Source: Megaustenia siamemsis (Eukaryota; Mollusca; Gastropoda; Stylommatophora; Ariophantidae). From it: a DNA stretch of 64,000 nucleotides. The position numbers were made by a program, and so were the translations under genes. Below are positions 1 to 11,433 of the stretch, in pieces. A model generated the notes under the pieces. The model saw only the letters and a list, made by a program, of their open reading frames with translations. It was not told where the DNA came from and did no database searches. Each line of letters starts with the position of its first letter. Positions within the stretch are counted from its first letter, which is position 1. The stretch spans positions 58,907,000 to 58,970,999 of the forward strand of contig JAVIAB010000046.1 in the NCBI GenBank assembly GCA_032433765.1, in the 5' to 3' direction.

Positions 1-69
1 ATATCACATCAGGGGGTGGGTGGACATTGTTTGAAATATGTAAATTCTCTTACGGACATTGCATATGCA

Positions 70-1604
70 AGTTTAGCATTCCGCTTCATATGTGAACATA
101 CCAACAACAGTTTAGCATTCCGCTTCATATGTGAACATACCAACAACAGTTTAGCATTCCGCTTCATATGTGAACATACCAACAACAGTTAGCATTCCGC
201 TTCATATGTGAACATACCAACAACAGTTAGCATTCCGCTTCATATGTGAACATACCAACAACAGTTTAGCATTCCGCTTCATATGTGAACATACCAACAA
301 CAGTTTAGCATTCCGCTTCATATGTGAACTACCAACAACAGTTAGCATTCCGCTTCATATGTGAACATACCAACAACAGTTTAGCATTCCGCTTCATATG
401 TGAACATACCAACAGCAGTTAGCATTCCGCTTCATATGTGAACATACCAACAACAGTTTAGCATTCCGCTTCATATGTGAACATACCAACAACAGTTTAG
501 CATTCCGCTTCATATGTGAACATACCAACAACAGTTAGCATTCCGCTTCATATGTGAACATACCAACAACAGTTAGCATTCCGCTTCATATGTGAACATA
601 CCAACAACAGTTAGCATTCCGCTTCATATGTGAACATACCAACAACAGTTAGCATTCCGCTTCATATGTGAACATACCAACAACAGTTAGCATTCCGCTT
701 CATATGTGAACATAACAACAACAGTTAGCATTCCGCTTCATATGTGAACATACCAACAACAGCATTCCGCTTCATATGTGAACATACCAACAACAGTTAG
801 CATTCCGCTTCATATGTGAACATACCAACAACAGTTTAGCATTCCGCTTCATATGTGAACATACCAACAATAGTTAGCATTCCGCTTCATATGTGAACAT
901 ACCAACAATAGTTAGCATTCCGCTTCATATGTGAACATACCAACAACAGTTTAGCATTCCGTTTCATATGTGAACATACCAACAACAGTTTAGCATTCCG
1001 CTTCATATGTGAACATACCAACAACAGTTAGCATTCTGCTTCATATGTGAACATACCAACAACAGTTTAGCATTCCGCTTCATATGTGAACATACCAACA
1101 ACAGTTTAGCATTCCGCTTCATATGTGAACATACCAACAACAGTTTAGCATTCCGCTTCATATGTGAACATACCAACAACAGTTAGCATTCCGCTTCATA
1201 TGTGAACATACCAACAACAGTTTAGCATTCCGCTTCATATGTGAACATACCAACAACAGTTAGCATTCCGCTTCATATGTGAACATACCAACAACAGTTA
1301 GCATTCCGCTTCATATGTGAACATACCAACAACAGTTAGCATTCCGCTTCATATGTGAACATACCAACAACAGTTAGCATTCCGCTTCATATGTGAACAT
1401 ACCAACAACAGTTTAGCATTCCGCTTCATATGTGAACATACCAACAACAGTTAGCATTCCGCTTCATATGTGAACATACCAACAACAGTTTAGCATTCCG
1501 CTTCATATGTGAACATACCAACAACAGTTTAGCATTCCGCTTCATATGTGAACATACCAACAACAGTTAGCATTCCGCTTCATATGTGAACATACCAACA
1601 ACAG
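70..1604. repeat. Tandem array, 38/39-bp unit
   Basis: About 40 head-to-tail copies. Each carries the core attccgcttcatatgtgaac followed by a CAACA-rich spacer. Units are 38 or 39 bp, depending on whether the junction reads GTTAGC or GTTTAGC. Divergence between copies is very low, with only scattered single-base changes and one copy with a few bases lost near 760. This suggests recent amplification or homogenisation. Bases 1-69 are non-repetitive flank that already shares a CATATG with the unit. No coding potential is supported. Confidence 0.97.
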
Positions 1605-1608
1605 AGTC

Positions 1609-2640
1609 TGTCTAGTTGGCGTTGTTATAGTGTGACTCAGTCATGGGCGATAATGGAAGAATAGAAGAATATGACGATAGACAGAAGAATAAAAGAATGA
1701 GGCGATGACGATGTGAAGTAGGATAGTTTTAGGCGGCGTAGAAAAGACACTCTTCAGAGGATTAGGAAGGAGACGTTAAGTCTACCCAACTCAGTCGCTG
1801 AGTCGTAATCAACTTGAAGATTACCAGTGAAATGCGTACAGGTGGTCAGCCTAAAGCCAGACAGATGTTTGCTCTGGTCGACAAAGTTGCGTAACGCAAC
1901 GACACGGCCGCTGGTTCCTAGGAAACTCTTATATCGGCAGACGCCTTGAAGTCCAGTGAAGACCTGAGATGAAAGCGGACAACTAAACTGCCCCGCGTAA
2001 TCAAAAGACCAGGTTATCTTACGTTCAGCAGTGATTACTCTTTGAGTCTCTGAATTGGAAATCGCCTCGAGTTTTAGTTGTTAGGGGACGGACTAGGAAG
2101 ATGGACAGGTTCGACTGGACTCCTAAAGTAATAAGACTTTGGAGATAATTAAAAAAAAGGCGGAGCTAGAGAGATAGTGACGGTCAAGAGACGTAGGTTA
2201 GGCCGTATCAGTGGTCGGGGGGGTGTGGTCACCTGGGACTTAAACCCCGAGACCCTGGGAGCTAGGGAGATTAGGAGAGGAGAGGCCCAGAATGCTTTTG
2301 GGGCGAGGAGCAGTAGCTAGAGAGACATTTAGCTACACTCGGGCAGACTCAGCTATACTCAGCCAGACTCGAGACAATTCGGCCACACTCGGCCAGACTG
2401 AGCACATTCAGAGACTAGTTCCTCAGCACTATCAGAAAGAGACAGGCAGATGTACTTAAGAATACTATACGGAGTATACGGTCAACAAGATAGATAGATA
2501 ACCACAGATAGAACTTTATGAATACGAAACGGCCACACACAAACGTTATTTGACAATTCATCATCGCCGATAGGCTATGTCAAGTAACACCAATAAAGAC
2601 CTTGTTTATACTTGTACTAAAAAGATTGATGAGTTACATA
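1609..2640 (+). mobile_element. LTR-like noncoding block, possible solo LTR
   Basis: About 1 kb of non-repetitive, stop-rich sequence lies directly against the end of the 38/39-bp array. It starts TGTCTAG and ends GTTACA, so it has TG..CA-type termini. A G-rich middle is followed by an AATAAA polyadenylation signal near 2592 and a T-rich stretch, which is the order expected of a retroviral-type LTR. Against this, I see no target-site duplication, no adjacent primer-binding site or polypurine tract, and no gag-pol. It may be another kind of repeat or unique sequence. Confidence 0.3.
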
Positions 2641-2990
2641 TGTGTGTCAAATGAAAGTACAAGTAGTAAGGTCAGAAAGAAGTTTGAAAGAAACGCTGCA
2701 ACAGCGTTACAATGAGGAGAAGGGGAAACAGCGTAGGGCTCAGGGGCTTCGTTTTAGTGGTTGCAAGTTTTTTGTTAACATCGACGCATATTTGGGTAAT
2801 GTGGACAGTATTACGCCAGTGCAGTGGAATGTTGATTTAGATACTTGATTTAGAGTGAGGAAATTGTAAATGTAGCTCAACAGGAATTGTCGTGACGAAA
2901 TGAATGTGACGTCATTTGACTAAGCCATAGTTTCATGAGGTCAGTACACATCACAGCTGTTTGTTGATGATACTTTGGTTGTCTTGCTAT
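2641..2990. other. Non-repetitive stretch, no supported gene
   Basis: A 68-codon frame on the plus strand (2642-2848) matches no family I recognise and has no supporting context. Nothing else is identifiable here. Confidence 0.5.
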
Positions 2991-3015
2991 GTTGTTGTTG
3001 TTGTTGTTGTTGTTG
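2991..3015. repeat. (GTT)n microsatellite
   Basis: About eight GTT triplets in perfect register, directly next to the insertion site of the following SINE. Confidence 0.95.
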
Positions 3016-3016
3016 C

Positions 3017-3310
3017 AGATTTCCATTATAAAAAGTAAAAAAAAGTAAAGTACCCCCGTAACGCCAAGTGGCGTATAGGGAATATGATGTTAGTGACCAT
3101 AAATTTTACAGACCTTCAGCACATGATTTTAGGGTAACGTGGTCGGTATTACGCCCGTGCCGCATCACTTTCTCAGAAAAAAAATCCGGTGCCCATTAAA
3201 GGCTGGGTGAACCCGGAAGCCGTTGGTTGGGATCGAACCCTACCCCTTGTCTTTTGTAGTCCAGTTCACTAACCACTGAGCTATCGAGGCTCCCAGATTT
3301 CCATTATAAA
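3017..3310 (-). mobile_element. SINE family A, copy 1, with 16-bp target-site duplication
   Basis: Full-length tRNA-derived SINE read on the minus strand. The head begins GGGAGCCTCGATAGCTCAGT, a pol III A box. About 40 nt on is a B box, GGTTCGATCCC. A ~180-bp body follows, ending ACGGGGGTACTTTACTTTTT, so the sense 3' end is an oligo-T run rather than oligo-A. The insertion is bounded by direct repeats of agatttccattataaa at 3017-3032 and 3295-3310, so the SINE proper is about 3033-3294. Copies of the same family lie near 23640, 28485 and 48300. Confidence 0.92.
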
Positions 3311-3333
3311 TTGAGTATGTTTGTGCTTTAAGT

Positions 3334-3600
3334 AAAGTAAGCAGACCTTCCCACCACCTGCCTTGCTAGGCGTATGGAGAATGTGGTGTTAGTGACCATA
3401 TTTTTCTATGACCACGGCACATTTTTAGGTTATGTGGTCGGTATAATGGCAGGCCGCCTTTACTTCCCAGAAAAATCGCTGGTACCCATTTTTAGAGATG
3501 GGTGAACCCAGAAGCCTTGTTAGTCCGAAAAAAAAATCCGCCACTGCTGGGATCGAACCCGCACCCTTCTGGTCAGGAAACGAGCACACTAACCACTCAG
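3334..3600 (-). mobile_element. SINE family B, copy 1 (head tandemly amplified)
   Basis: Minus-strand SINE with the same body plan as family A. Shared body segments include the GGGTGAACCC, GGTACCCATTTTTAG and TGGTGTTAGTGACCA blocks and the T-run tail. The tRNA-like head is different: its A-box region reads GTGGCTGAGTGGTTAGTG and the B box GGTTCGATCCC. Instead of ending at the head, the sequence passes straight into the array at 3583-4436, which repeats this head. No target-site duplication can be assigned because the 5' end is buried in the array. Confidence 0.85.
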
Positions 3601-4436
3601 CCACCGAGCACACTAACCACTCAGCCAACGAACACACTAACCACTCAGTCACCGAGGTGAGCACACTAACCACTCAGCCACCAAGGTGAGCACACTAACC
3701 CCTCAGCCACCGAGGTGAGCACACTAACCACTCAGCCACCGAGGTGAGCATACTAACCACTCAGCCACCGAGCACACTAACCACTCAGCCACCGAGGTGA
3801 ACAAACTAACCACTCAGCCACCGAGCACACTAACCCCTCAGCCACCGAGGTGAGCACACTAACCACTCAGCCACCGAGGTGAGCATACTAACCACTCAGC
3901 CACCGAGCACACTAACCACTCAGCCACCGAGGTGAGCACACTAACCACTCAGTCACCGAGGTTAGCACACTAACCACTCAGCCACCGAGCACACTAACCA
4001 CTCAGTCACCGAGGTGAGCACACTAACCACTCAGCCACCGAGGTGAGCACACTAACCACTCAGCCACCGAGGTGAGCATACTAACCACTCTGCCACCGAG
4101 AACACTAACCACTCAGCCACCGAGGTGAGCACACTAACCACTCAGCCACCGAGCACACTAACCACTCAGCCGCCGAGGTGAGCACACTAACCACTCAGCC
4201 ACCGAGCAGACTAACCACTCAGCCACCGAGGTGAGCACACTAACCACTCAGCCACTGAGCACACTAACCACTCAGCCACCGATGTGAACACACTAACCAC
4301 TCAGCCACCGAGCACACTAACCACTCAGCCACCGAGGTGAGCACACTAACCACTCAGCCACCGAGCACACTAACCACTCAGCCACCGAGGTGAACACACT
4401 AACCACTCAGCCACCGAGCACACTAACCACTCAGCA
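3583..4436. repeat. 24/29-bp array made from the SINE-B A-box head
   Basis: About 30 copies alternating between 24-bp and 29-bp units. On the plus strand each carries ACCACTCAGCCACCGAG; the 29-bp form adds GTGAG. Reverse-complemented, the unit is the pol III A-box head of SINE B (CGGTGGCTGAGTGGTTAGTG). The array is continuous with the SINE B copy at 3334-3600. Copy-to-copy variants are single-base changes. Confidence 0.93.
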
Positions 4437-4683
4437 CCAAGGCTTCACAACCACAGTTCTGCTTGAGTACATCTAAATTGATCATAAGGGACGCTATAAC
4501 CAACATCTCTACATTATCGATGGCTTCAGCACGATTGTTGGACATAGAAACTGCGCAACATCTCAACGTTTGGAAACATTTCTTCTTCAACGAAAGTATC
4601 AGTGATACAAAGGTTAACTATTCTAGAATATTCTTTATCTTTGTGCTAGGTCACAAATTTGAACCACCCCAATAACATGTCAA
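4437..4683. other. Short unique spacer
   Basis: Between two arrays. A 70-codon plus-strand frame (4463-4675) has no recognisable similarity and I do not support it as a gene. Confidence 0.5.
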
Positions 4684-5022
4684 TGCTAGTACACAGAGAG
4701 GCGGTAACAAAGATCGTTTGTGGCGAGAACCAATGGCCTGCTAGTACACAGAGAGGCGGTAACAAAGATCGCTTGTGGCAAGAACGAATGGCCTGCTAGT
4801 ACACAGAGAGGCGGTAACAAAGATCGTTTGTGGCGAGAACCAATGGCCTGCTAGTACACACAGAGGTGGTAACAAAGATCGCTTGTGGCGAGAACCAATG
4901 GCCTGCTAGTACACAGAGAGGCGGTAACAAAGATCGCTTGTGGCAAGAACGAATGGCCTGCTAGTACACAGAGAGGTGGTAACAAAGATCGTTTGTGGCG
5001 AGAACCAATGGCCTGCTAGTAC
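4684..5022. repeat. 55-bp tandem array, about six copies
   Basis: Exact 55-bp periodicity with landmarks CTAGTACACA at 4686, 4741 and 4796. Units differ at a few diagnostic positions (CGTTTG/CGCTTG, GGCGAGAACC/GGCAAGAACG). These variants alternate, consistent with amplification of a two-unit block. Confidence 0.95.
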
Positions 5023-5109
5023 ACAAGTCAGACACAATTCCCATTTGTCCATTGTTGACACACGCCAATAATAAATGAATATTATTCTAGAGGGAACCTT
5101 CCGAGGCGA

Positions 5110-5268
5110 TGACCAGCGAATCAATTCAGAGGAAGAGCTATGTTTACATTCGGAAAAAAGGACAAATAATCAACAACAGAAAAAACAAACAAAGAACAAT
5201 ATATGGACCGAAGCAGGACCGAACCCGTACTTCTTGGTGTAAACATACCTCTTCCTCTGAATTTATTC
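5110..5268 (-). mobile_element. SINE family C fragment with inverted arms
   Basis: Minus-strand reading gives a B-box-like GGTTCGGTCCTG, then TATTGTTCTTTG and a T-rich tail ending GTAAACATAGCTCTTCCTC. The same order is seen at 30428-30655. A second, inverted copy of the tail end (GTAAACATACCTCTTCCTC) lies at about 5240-5260, so the fragment is flanked by ~30-bp inverted arms and could fold back. The 23-bp array begins at the outer edge of the right arm. Confidence 0.65.
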
Positions 5269-5975
5269 ACCAAGGATTCCATCATTGATTCACCAAGGAT
5301 TCCATCATTGATTCACCAAGGATTCCATAATTGATTCACCAAGGATTCCATAATTGATTCACCAAAAATTCCATCATTGATTCACCAAGGATTCCATCAT
5401 TGATTCACCAAGAACTCCATCATTGATTCACCAAGGATTCCATCATTGATTCACCAAGGACTCCATCATTGATTCACCAAGGATTCCATCATTGATTCAC
5501 CAAGGATTCCATAATTGATTCACCAAGGATTCCATCATTGATTCACCAAGGATTCCATCATTTATTCACCAAGGACTCCATCATTGATTCACCAAGGATT
5601 CCATCATTGATTCACCAAGGATTCCATCATTGATCACCAAGGATTCCATCATTGATTCACCAACGATTCCATCATTGATTCACCAAGGACTCCATCATTG
5701 ATTCACCAAGGACTCCATCATTGATTCACCAAGGACTCCATCATTGATTCACCAAGGATTCCATCATTGATTCACCAAGGACTCCATCATTGATTCACCA
5801 AGGATTCCATCATTAATTCACCAAGGATTCCATCATTGATTCACCAAGGACTCCATCATTGATTCACCAAGGATTCTATCATTGATTCACCAAGGATTCT
5901 ATCATTGATTCACCAAGGATTCCATAATTGATTCACCAAGGACTCCATCATTGATTCACCAAGGATTCCATCGTG
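5262..5975. repeat. 23-bp tandem array, about 31 copies
   Basis: Unit contains GATTCACCAAGGATTCCATC. Two main variants, GGATTCC and GGACTCC, are interspersed. The first unit overlaps the end of the inverted arm of the preceding SINE C fragment, so the array may have started there. Confidence 0.95.
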
Positions 5976-6032
5976 TTGAACGTATGTGATCTTGATGATG
6001 ATTATTGAGAATCCCACGTGGGGACGTTCAAG

Positions 6033-6771
6033 ATAAACGTTACATGAGATATCGTTGCTGAAAGAGCGCTATGTAGGCGATCATTTTGTGCTTACATGAG
6101 ATATCGTTGCTGAAAGAGCGCTATGTAGGCGATCATTTTGTGCTTACATGAGATATCGTTGCTGAAAGAGCGCTATGTAGGCGATCATTTTGTGCTTACA
6201 TGAGATATCGTTGCTGAAAGAGCGCTATGTAGGCGATCATTTTGTGCTTACATGAGATATCGTTGCTGAAAGAGCGCTATGTAGGCGATCATTTTGTGCT
6301 TACATGAGATATCGTTGCTGAAAGAGCGCTATGTAGGCGATCATTTTGTGCTTACATGAGATATCGTTGCTGAAAGAGCGCTATGTAGGCGATCATTTTG
6401 TGCTTACATGAGATATCGTTGCTGAAAGAGCGCTATACAGGCGATCATTTTGTGCTTACATGAGATATCGTTGCTGAAAGAGCGCTATAAAGGCGATCAT
6501 TTTGTGCTTACATGAGATATCGTTGCTGAAAGAGCGCTATATAGGCCATCATTTTGTGCTTACATGAGATATTACTGAAAGAGCGCTATATAGGCCATCA
6601 TTTTGTGCTTACATGAGATATCGTTGCTGAAAGAGCGCTATGTAGGCGATCATTTTGTGCTTACATGAGATATCGTTGCTGAAAGAGCGCTATATAGGCG
6701 ATCATTTGTGCTTACATGAGATATCGTTGCTGAAAGAGCGCTATATAGGCGATCATTTTGTGCTTACATGA
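6033..6771. repeat. 52-bp tandem array, about 14 copies
   Basis: Highly uniform units carrying GATATCGTTGCTGAAAGAGC, then CTATGTAGGCGATCATTTTG. The first seven units are essentially identical. Variants (CTATACAGG, CTATAAAGG, CTATATAGG) and one deletion fall in the right half, so homogenisation is polarised towards the left end. Confidence 0.96.
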
Positions 6772-7225
6772 GCATAGTGTAGGTTGAGAGATAGACAGAG
6801 GAGAGAGGAGGGGACGGAGAAAGCGAGTTTAGTGTTTCAAAATTCTCCACAGCACTTCCTCAGCGTGCAACACGCAGCTACACGCTAGGGAAAGCACTAA
6901 AGATGGTTTCAGTCCAGATGCACGAGCTACTTAACCCTGATGAAGACATCACAAGAAGATAATCCTGCTCCCCAAAAAGGGCGTACTCAAGTACAGTGAC
7001 TACAGGCACAGGCGATCGTGTCGCTCCACAACTTTCCATCTCTATAGCTGCTTTACCTGTTGACTTCTGACTAAACCACTCACTGAAAGTGTCGGGTTCC
7101 TGCCATCTCCCTGCTTTCCTCTTAAACTTTTATCCCTTAATATTTCCGGCTGTTCATATAACACATTGTATGTTCAAGGATCACATTGACTACACACAGT
7201 AACAGTGTTCTCTCTCAGAACTGTC
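6772..7225 (+). mobile_element. Unique spacer with a short reverse-transcriptase-like relic
   Basis: At about 6955-7025 the plus strand can be read as ILLPKKGVLKYSDYR. This resembles the LPKKG..xxYR motif at the start of non-LTR reverse transcriptase domains. The similarity is short, has no intact frame on either side, and could be chance. The rest of the interval shows nothing recognisable. Confidence 0.35.
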
Positions 7226-9065
7226 TGTCATTTCGTTTCTTCCCTTCACATTTCTCTGCTCTTCTTTCATTTCTTCCTTTCACAATTCTCTGCACTTCTT
7301 TCATTTCTTCCCTTCACATTTCTCTGCTCTTCTTTCATTTCTTCCCTTCACATTTCTCTGCTCTTATTTCATTTCTTCCCTTCACAATTCTCTGCTCTTC
7401 TTTCATTTCTTCCCTTCACAATTCTCTGCTCTTCTTTCATTTCTTCCCTTCACATTTCTCTGCTCTTATTTCATTTCTTCCCTTCACAATTCTCTGCTCT
7501 TCTTTCATTTCTTCCCTTCACAATTCTCTGCTCTTCTTTCATTTCTTCCCTTCACAATTCTCTTCTCTTCTTTCATTTCTTCCCTTCACATTTCTCTGCT
7601 CTTCTTTCATTTCTTTCCTTCACAATTCTCTGCTCTTGTTTCGTTTCTAGCCGACACAATTCTCTTCTCTTCTTTCATTTCCTCACTTCACAATTCTCGC
7701 TTCCTTTATTTCCTCCCTTCACAATTCTCACTTCCTTTATTTCCTTACTTCACAATTCTCACTTCTTTTATTTCCTTACTTCACAATTCTCACTTCCTTT
7801 ATTTCCTCCCTTCACAATTCTCACTTCCTTTATTTCCTCCCTTCACAATTCTCACTTCCTTTATTTCCTTACTTCACAATTCTCACTTCTTTTATTTCCT
7901 TACTTCACAATTCTCGCTTCCTTTATTTCCTCCCTTCACAATTCTCACTTCCTTTATTTCTTTACTTCACAATTCTCACTTCCTTTATTTCCTCCCTTCA
8001 CAATTCTCACTTCCTTTATTTCCTCCCTTCACAATTCTCACTTCCTTTATTTCCTTACTTCACAATTCTCACTTCTTTTATTTCCTCACTTCTTTTATTT
8101 CCTTACTTCACAATTCTCACTTCTTTTATTTCCTCACTTCTTTTATTTCCTTACTTCACAATTCTCACTTCCTTTATTTCCTTACTTCACAATTCTCACT
8201 TCTTTTTTTCCTTACTTCACAATTCTCACTTCTTTTATTTCCTCACTTCCTTTATTTCCTTACTTCACAATTCTCACTTCCTTTATTTCCTTACTTCACA
8301 ATTCTCACTTCCTTTATTTCCTTACTTCACAATTCTCACTTCCTTTATTTCCTCCCTTCACAATTCTCACTTCCTTTATTTCCTTACTTCACAATTCTCA
8401 CTTCTTTTATTTCCTTACTTCACAATTCTCACTTCTTTTATTTCCTTACTTCACAATTCTCACTTCTTTTATTTCCTCCCTTCACAATTCTCACTTCCTT
8501 TATTTCCTTACTTCACAATTCTCACTTCTTTTATTTCCTTACTTCACAATTCTCACTTCCTTTATTCCCTTACTTCACAATTCTCACTTCTTTTATTTCC
8601 TTACTTCACAATTCTCACTTTTTTTTATTTCCTTACTTCACAATTCTCACTTCTTTTATTTCCTCACTTCTTTTATTTCCTTACTTCACAATTCTCACTT
8701 CTTTTATTTCCTCACTTCACAATTCTCACTTCTTTTATTTCCTCACTTCTTTTATTTCCTTACTTCACAATTCTCACTTCTTTTATTTCCTTACTTCACA
8801 ATTCTCACTTCTTTTATTTCCTCACTTCACAATTCTCACTTCTTTTATTTCCTCACTTCTTTTATCCTTACTTCACAATTCTCACTTCTTTTATTTCCTT
8901 ACTTCACAATTCTCACTTCTTTTATTTCCTTACTTCACAATTCTCACTTCTTTTATTTCCTCACTTCACAATTCTTACTTCTTTTATTTCCTCACTTCAC
9001 AATTCTCACTTCTTTTATTTCCTCACTTCACAATTCTCACTTATTTTATTTCCTCACTCCACAAT
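7226..9065. repeat. Pyrimidine-rich tandem array, 34-bp then 31-bp units
   Basis: Plus strand is almost purely C/T with spaced ACAATTCTC. From about 7226 to 7660 the unit is 34 bp (CTGCTCTTCTTTCATTTCTT type). From about 7660 to 9065 it is 31 bp (CACTTCTTTTATTTCCTTAC type), with some shortened units. A very long stop-free frame runs through it (7205-9175), but its product is a low-complexity echo of the repeat and is not a supported gene. Confidence 0.95.
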
Positions 9066-9425
9066 TCTCTGTATCCCTTTTGTTAATCCCATCCACGACC
9101 CCACCCCACACCCACCCCCCAAGGTTAGCTTTTAACTCCAGCAAAAACAATCCCAAAAAATGTCCCACACTCTAGCAACGACTCCCCCACAACACGACCC
9201 CTGATGAATGTGGGAGTCCGAAACAAGATTTAAGATTCTGCAAAACGATGACTTGGGGGCGTGGAGCATCAATCACGGTAATAATGGAACATGTGCCCCC
9301 TACATTCATCCTTTCCAGGGGAGCCGATAGCAATGACAGAGATAAGATGTCTCTTTGTGACGGAAGCTGCTTAATCATGTCTCGGATGGGGAAGCCAAAA
9401 GGGACACAACTTTGCAGGTTTATTT
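9066..9425. other. Unique spacer, weak hammerhead-like motif
   Basis: No supported gene. At 9201-9226 the plus strand reads CTGATGA, 12 nt, then GAAAC, which are the two conserved boxes of a hammerhead ribozyme core. The intervening bases do not form an obvious stem II, so this may be chance. Confidence 0.3.
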
Positions 9426-10243
9426 GTCGCAAGTGAGTACTTGTCGCAGTAGTTGTAGTAGTAGTGGTGGTAGTAGTAGTAGAAGTTGTCGCAGTAGTTG
9501 TAGTAGTAGTGGTGGTAGTAGTAGTAGAAGTTGTCGCAGTAGTTGTAGTAGTAGTGGTAGTAGTAGTAGTAGAAGTTGTCGCAGTAGTTGTAGTAGTAGT
9601 GGTGGTAGTAGTAGTAGAAGTTGTCGCAGTAGTTGTAGTAGTAGTGGTGGTAGTAGTAGTAGAAGTTGTCGCAGTAGTTGTAGTAGTAGTGGTAGTAGTA
9701 GTAGTAGAAGTTGTCGCAGTAGTTGTAGTAGTAGTGGTAGTAGTAGCAGAAGTTGTCGCAGTAGTTGTAGTAGTAGTGGTGGTAGTAGTAGTAGAAGTTG
9801 TCGCAGTAGTTGTAGTAGTAGTGGTGGTAGTAGTAGTAGAAGTTGTCGCAGTAGTTGTAGTAGTAGTGGTGGTAGTAGTAGTAGAAGTTGTCGCAGTAGT
9901 TGTAGTAGTAGTGGTGGTAGTAGTAGTAGAAGTTGTCGCAGTAGTTGTAGTAGTAGTGGTGGTAGTAGTAGTAGAAGTTGTCGCAGTAGTTGTAGTAGTA
10001 GTGGTGGTAGTAGTAGTAGAAGTTGTCGCAGTAGTTGTAGTAGTAGTGGTGGTAGTAGTAGTAGAAGTTGTCGCAGTAGTTGTAGTAGTAGTGGTGGTAG
10101 TAGTAGTAGAAGTTGTCGCAGTAGTTGTAGTAGTAGTGGTGGTAGTAGTAGTAGAAGTTGTCGCAGTAGTTGTAGTAGTAGTGGTAGTAGTAGCAGAAGT
10201 TGTCGCAGTAGTTGTAGTAGTAGTGGTAGTAGTAGCAGAAGTT

Positions 10244-10274
<31 letters not shown>
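9426..10274. repeat. 45-bp tandem array of GTA/GTT/GTG triplets
   Basis: About 19 units of exactly 45 bp. Each has one landmark, AGTTGTCGCAGTAGTTG, followed by GTA and GTG triplets. Because 45 is a multiple of three and the triplets lack stops, two plus-strand frames stay open throughout (Ser/Arg/Cys/Gly-rich and Val-rich). I regard these as composition artefacts. A few units lose one or more triplets. Confidence 0.95.
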
Positions 10275-10276
<2 letters not shown>

Positions 10277-10445
10277 CCTCCTCCTACTACTACTATTACA
10301 ACTACTGCGCTACAACTACTACTATTACTACTACCCCTACAACTACTGCTATTACTACTACCACTACAACTACTGTTACCTCTACTACTACAATTGGTAC
10401 TATAGTAGCAGTTTTAGTAGGTGTAGTTGTAGTGGTAACCACCAT
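10275..10445. repeat. Strand-inverted continuation of the GTA array (ACT/ATT/ACC triplets)
   Basis: At about 10275 the plus strand switches abruptly from GTAGTAGTAGTACC to TCCTCCTACTACTACTATT. From there it is ACT/ATT/ACC triplets to about 10395, then returns to GTA/GTT. The junction is an imperfect palindrome, and the right arm could pair with the left array. Confidence 0.8.
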
Positions 10446-10485
10446 CAGTCATAGTTGACTATTCATTTTGCAGTAGCCCTGGAAA

Positions 10486-10985
10486 AAAAAATGTTTTTTT
10501 CTTGTCTTTCCCCGTGTATTCACTTTTTCTATGAATCTGTCTGCTTCTTGTTTGAGTTGGAGCTTTAGAGTGTGTCTCCAAAGATTGCGGTCTGCAGCTA
10601 TGTCTTCCCAGGCAACAGGGTTTATGTTCAGAGTCTTCATGTCACGTTTACACACATCTATAAATTGGAGTTTTGGGCGCCCCTAGTTCTTTTGATATAT
10701 CTGTCAGTTGTCCATAAAGTATATCTTTTTTTTATGCGACCACCTTTCATACGGTGTAAGTGGCCCAGTGTAGCCTATGTTGTTTGAGCAGCGGGTAGAT
10801 GTTCGGGAGGTTTGAGTGAGTGAGAACCTCAACTTGTTTCACTTTGTCCTTCCAGGTGATACCAAGAATACAGCGCTAGCATCGCATATGGAATGTCATT
10901 ATCCCTCTCTCTTGTTTTGAACACGTTGTCCATGATTCGCTGCCTTATAAAAGGATACTGATGATGCTGGCGTTGTAAACTGCGC
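10486..10985 (-). pseudogene. Non-LTR family F, 3' coding fragment
   Basis: Minus-strand translation of 10449-10655 contains CKRDMKTLNINPVAWEDIAA followed by DRNLWRHTLK. This resembles the extreme C-terminal tail of non-LTR retrotransposon ORF2 proteins, where WE..A.DR..WR is a common end block. The preceding minus-strand sequence (10656-10985) continues as a frameshifted reading including a GRPKLQF-like stretch. No catalytic domain is present, so it is a 5'-truncated, broken copy. Clade is not assigned. Confidence 0.6.
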
Positions 10986-11385
10986 CTTTTGTTTTAAATC
11001 CTAATTTTATTAAGTAACAACAATAATAATAATAATAATAATAATAATTAGACATAATACTTCCCACATGCCAAATAGGCTTGTCATGATTTCGAGGCCA
11101 GGTACTACTTCCCGATGCTATTTTTAGCACAGCTCTTAATCTCAGTGAAGAGAAGAAATATGGGGAAACCTTTCAGCAAATACAGCGCTAGCGATCTGCC
11201 CTCCAGATACTCTCGTTTGATTGGTGGAGGGCAAAGAACGAATGTCAAGGGCAGGGCAAGTTTTCCAGGTGCTAAGGGCACGTGCATCCTGTGTCAGGCA
11301 CACAAAAACTGGCTAGGACTTTTTGCCTTGACGTCATCGTCGTGGGCCCTCTCTCGTTCTTCGACTGTTGGAGGTCTTTGTGGCA

Positions 11386-11433
<48 letters not shown>

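Noticed and set aside
4463..4675. Small plus-strand frame between arrays
   Set aside because: No recognisable similarity, no context, length within chance.
7205..9175. 656-codon plus-strand frame
   Set aside because: It follows the 31/34-bp pyrimidine array and its product is only the translated repeat; no domain or non-repeat coding part.
9412..10458. Ser/Arg/Cys/Gly-repeat protein of 348 residues with 15-residue periodicity
   Set aside because: The 45-bp unit of stop-free triplets keeps two frames open. The frame crosses the strand-flip junction as Tyr/Thr-rich sequence, and no start context, signal or non-repeat domain supports a gene.
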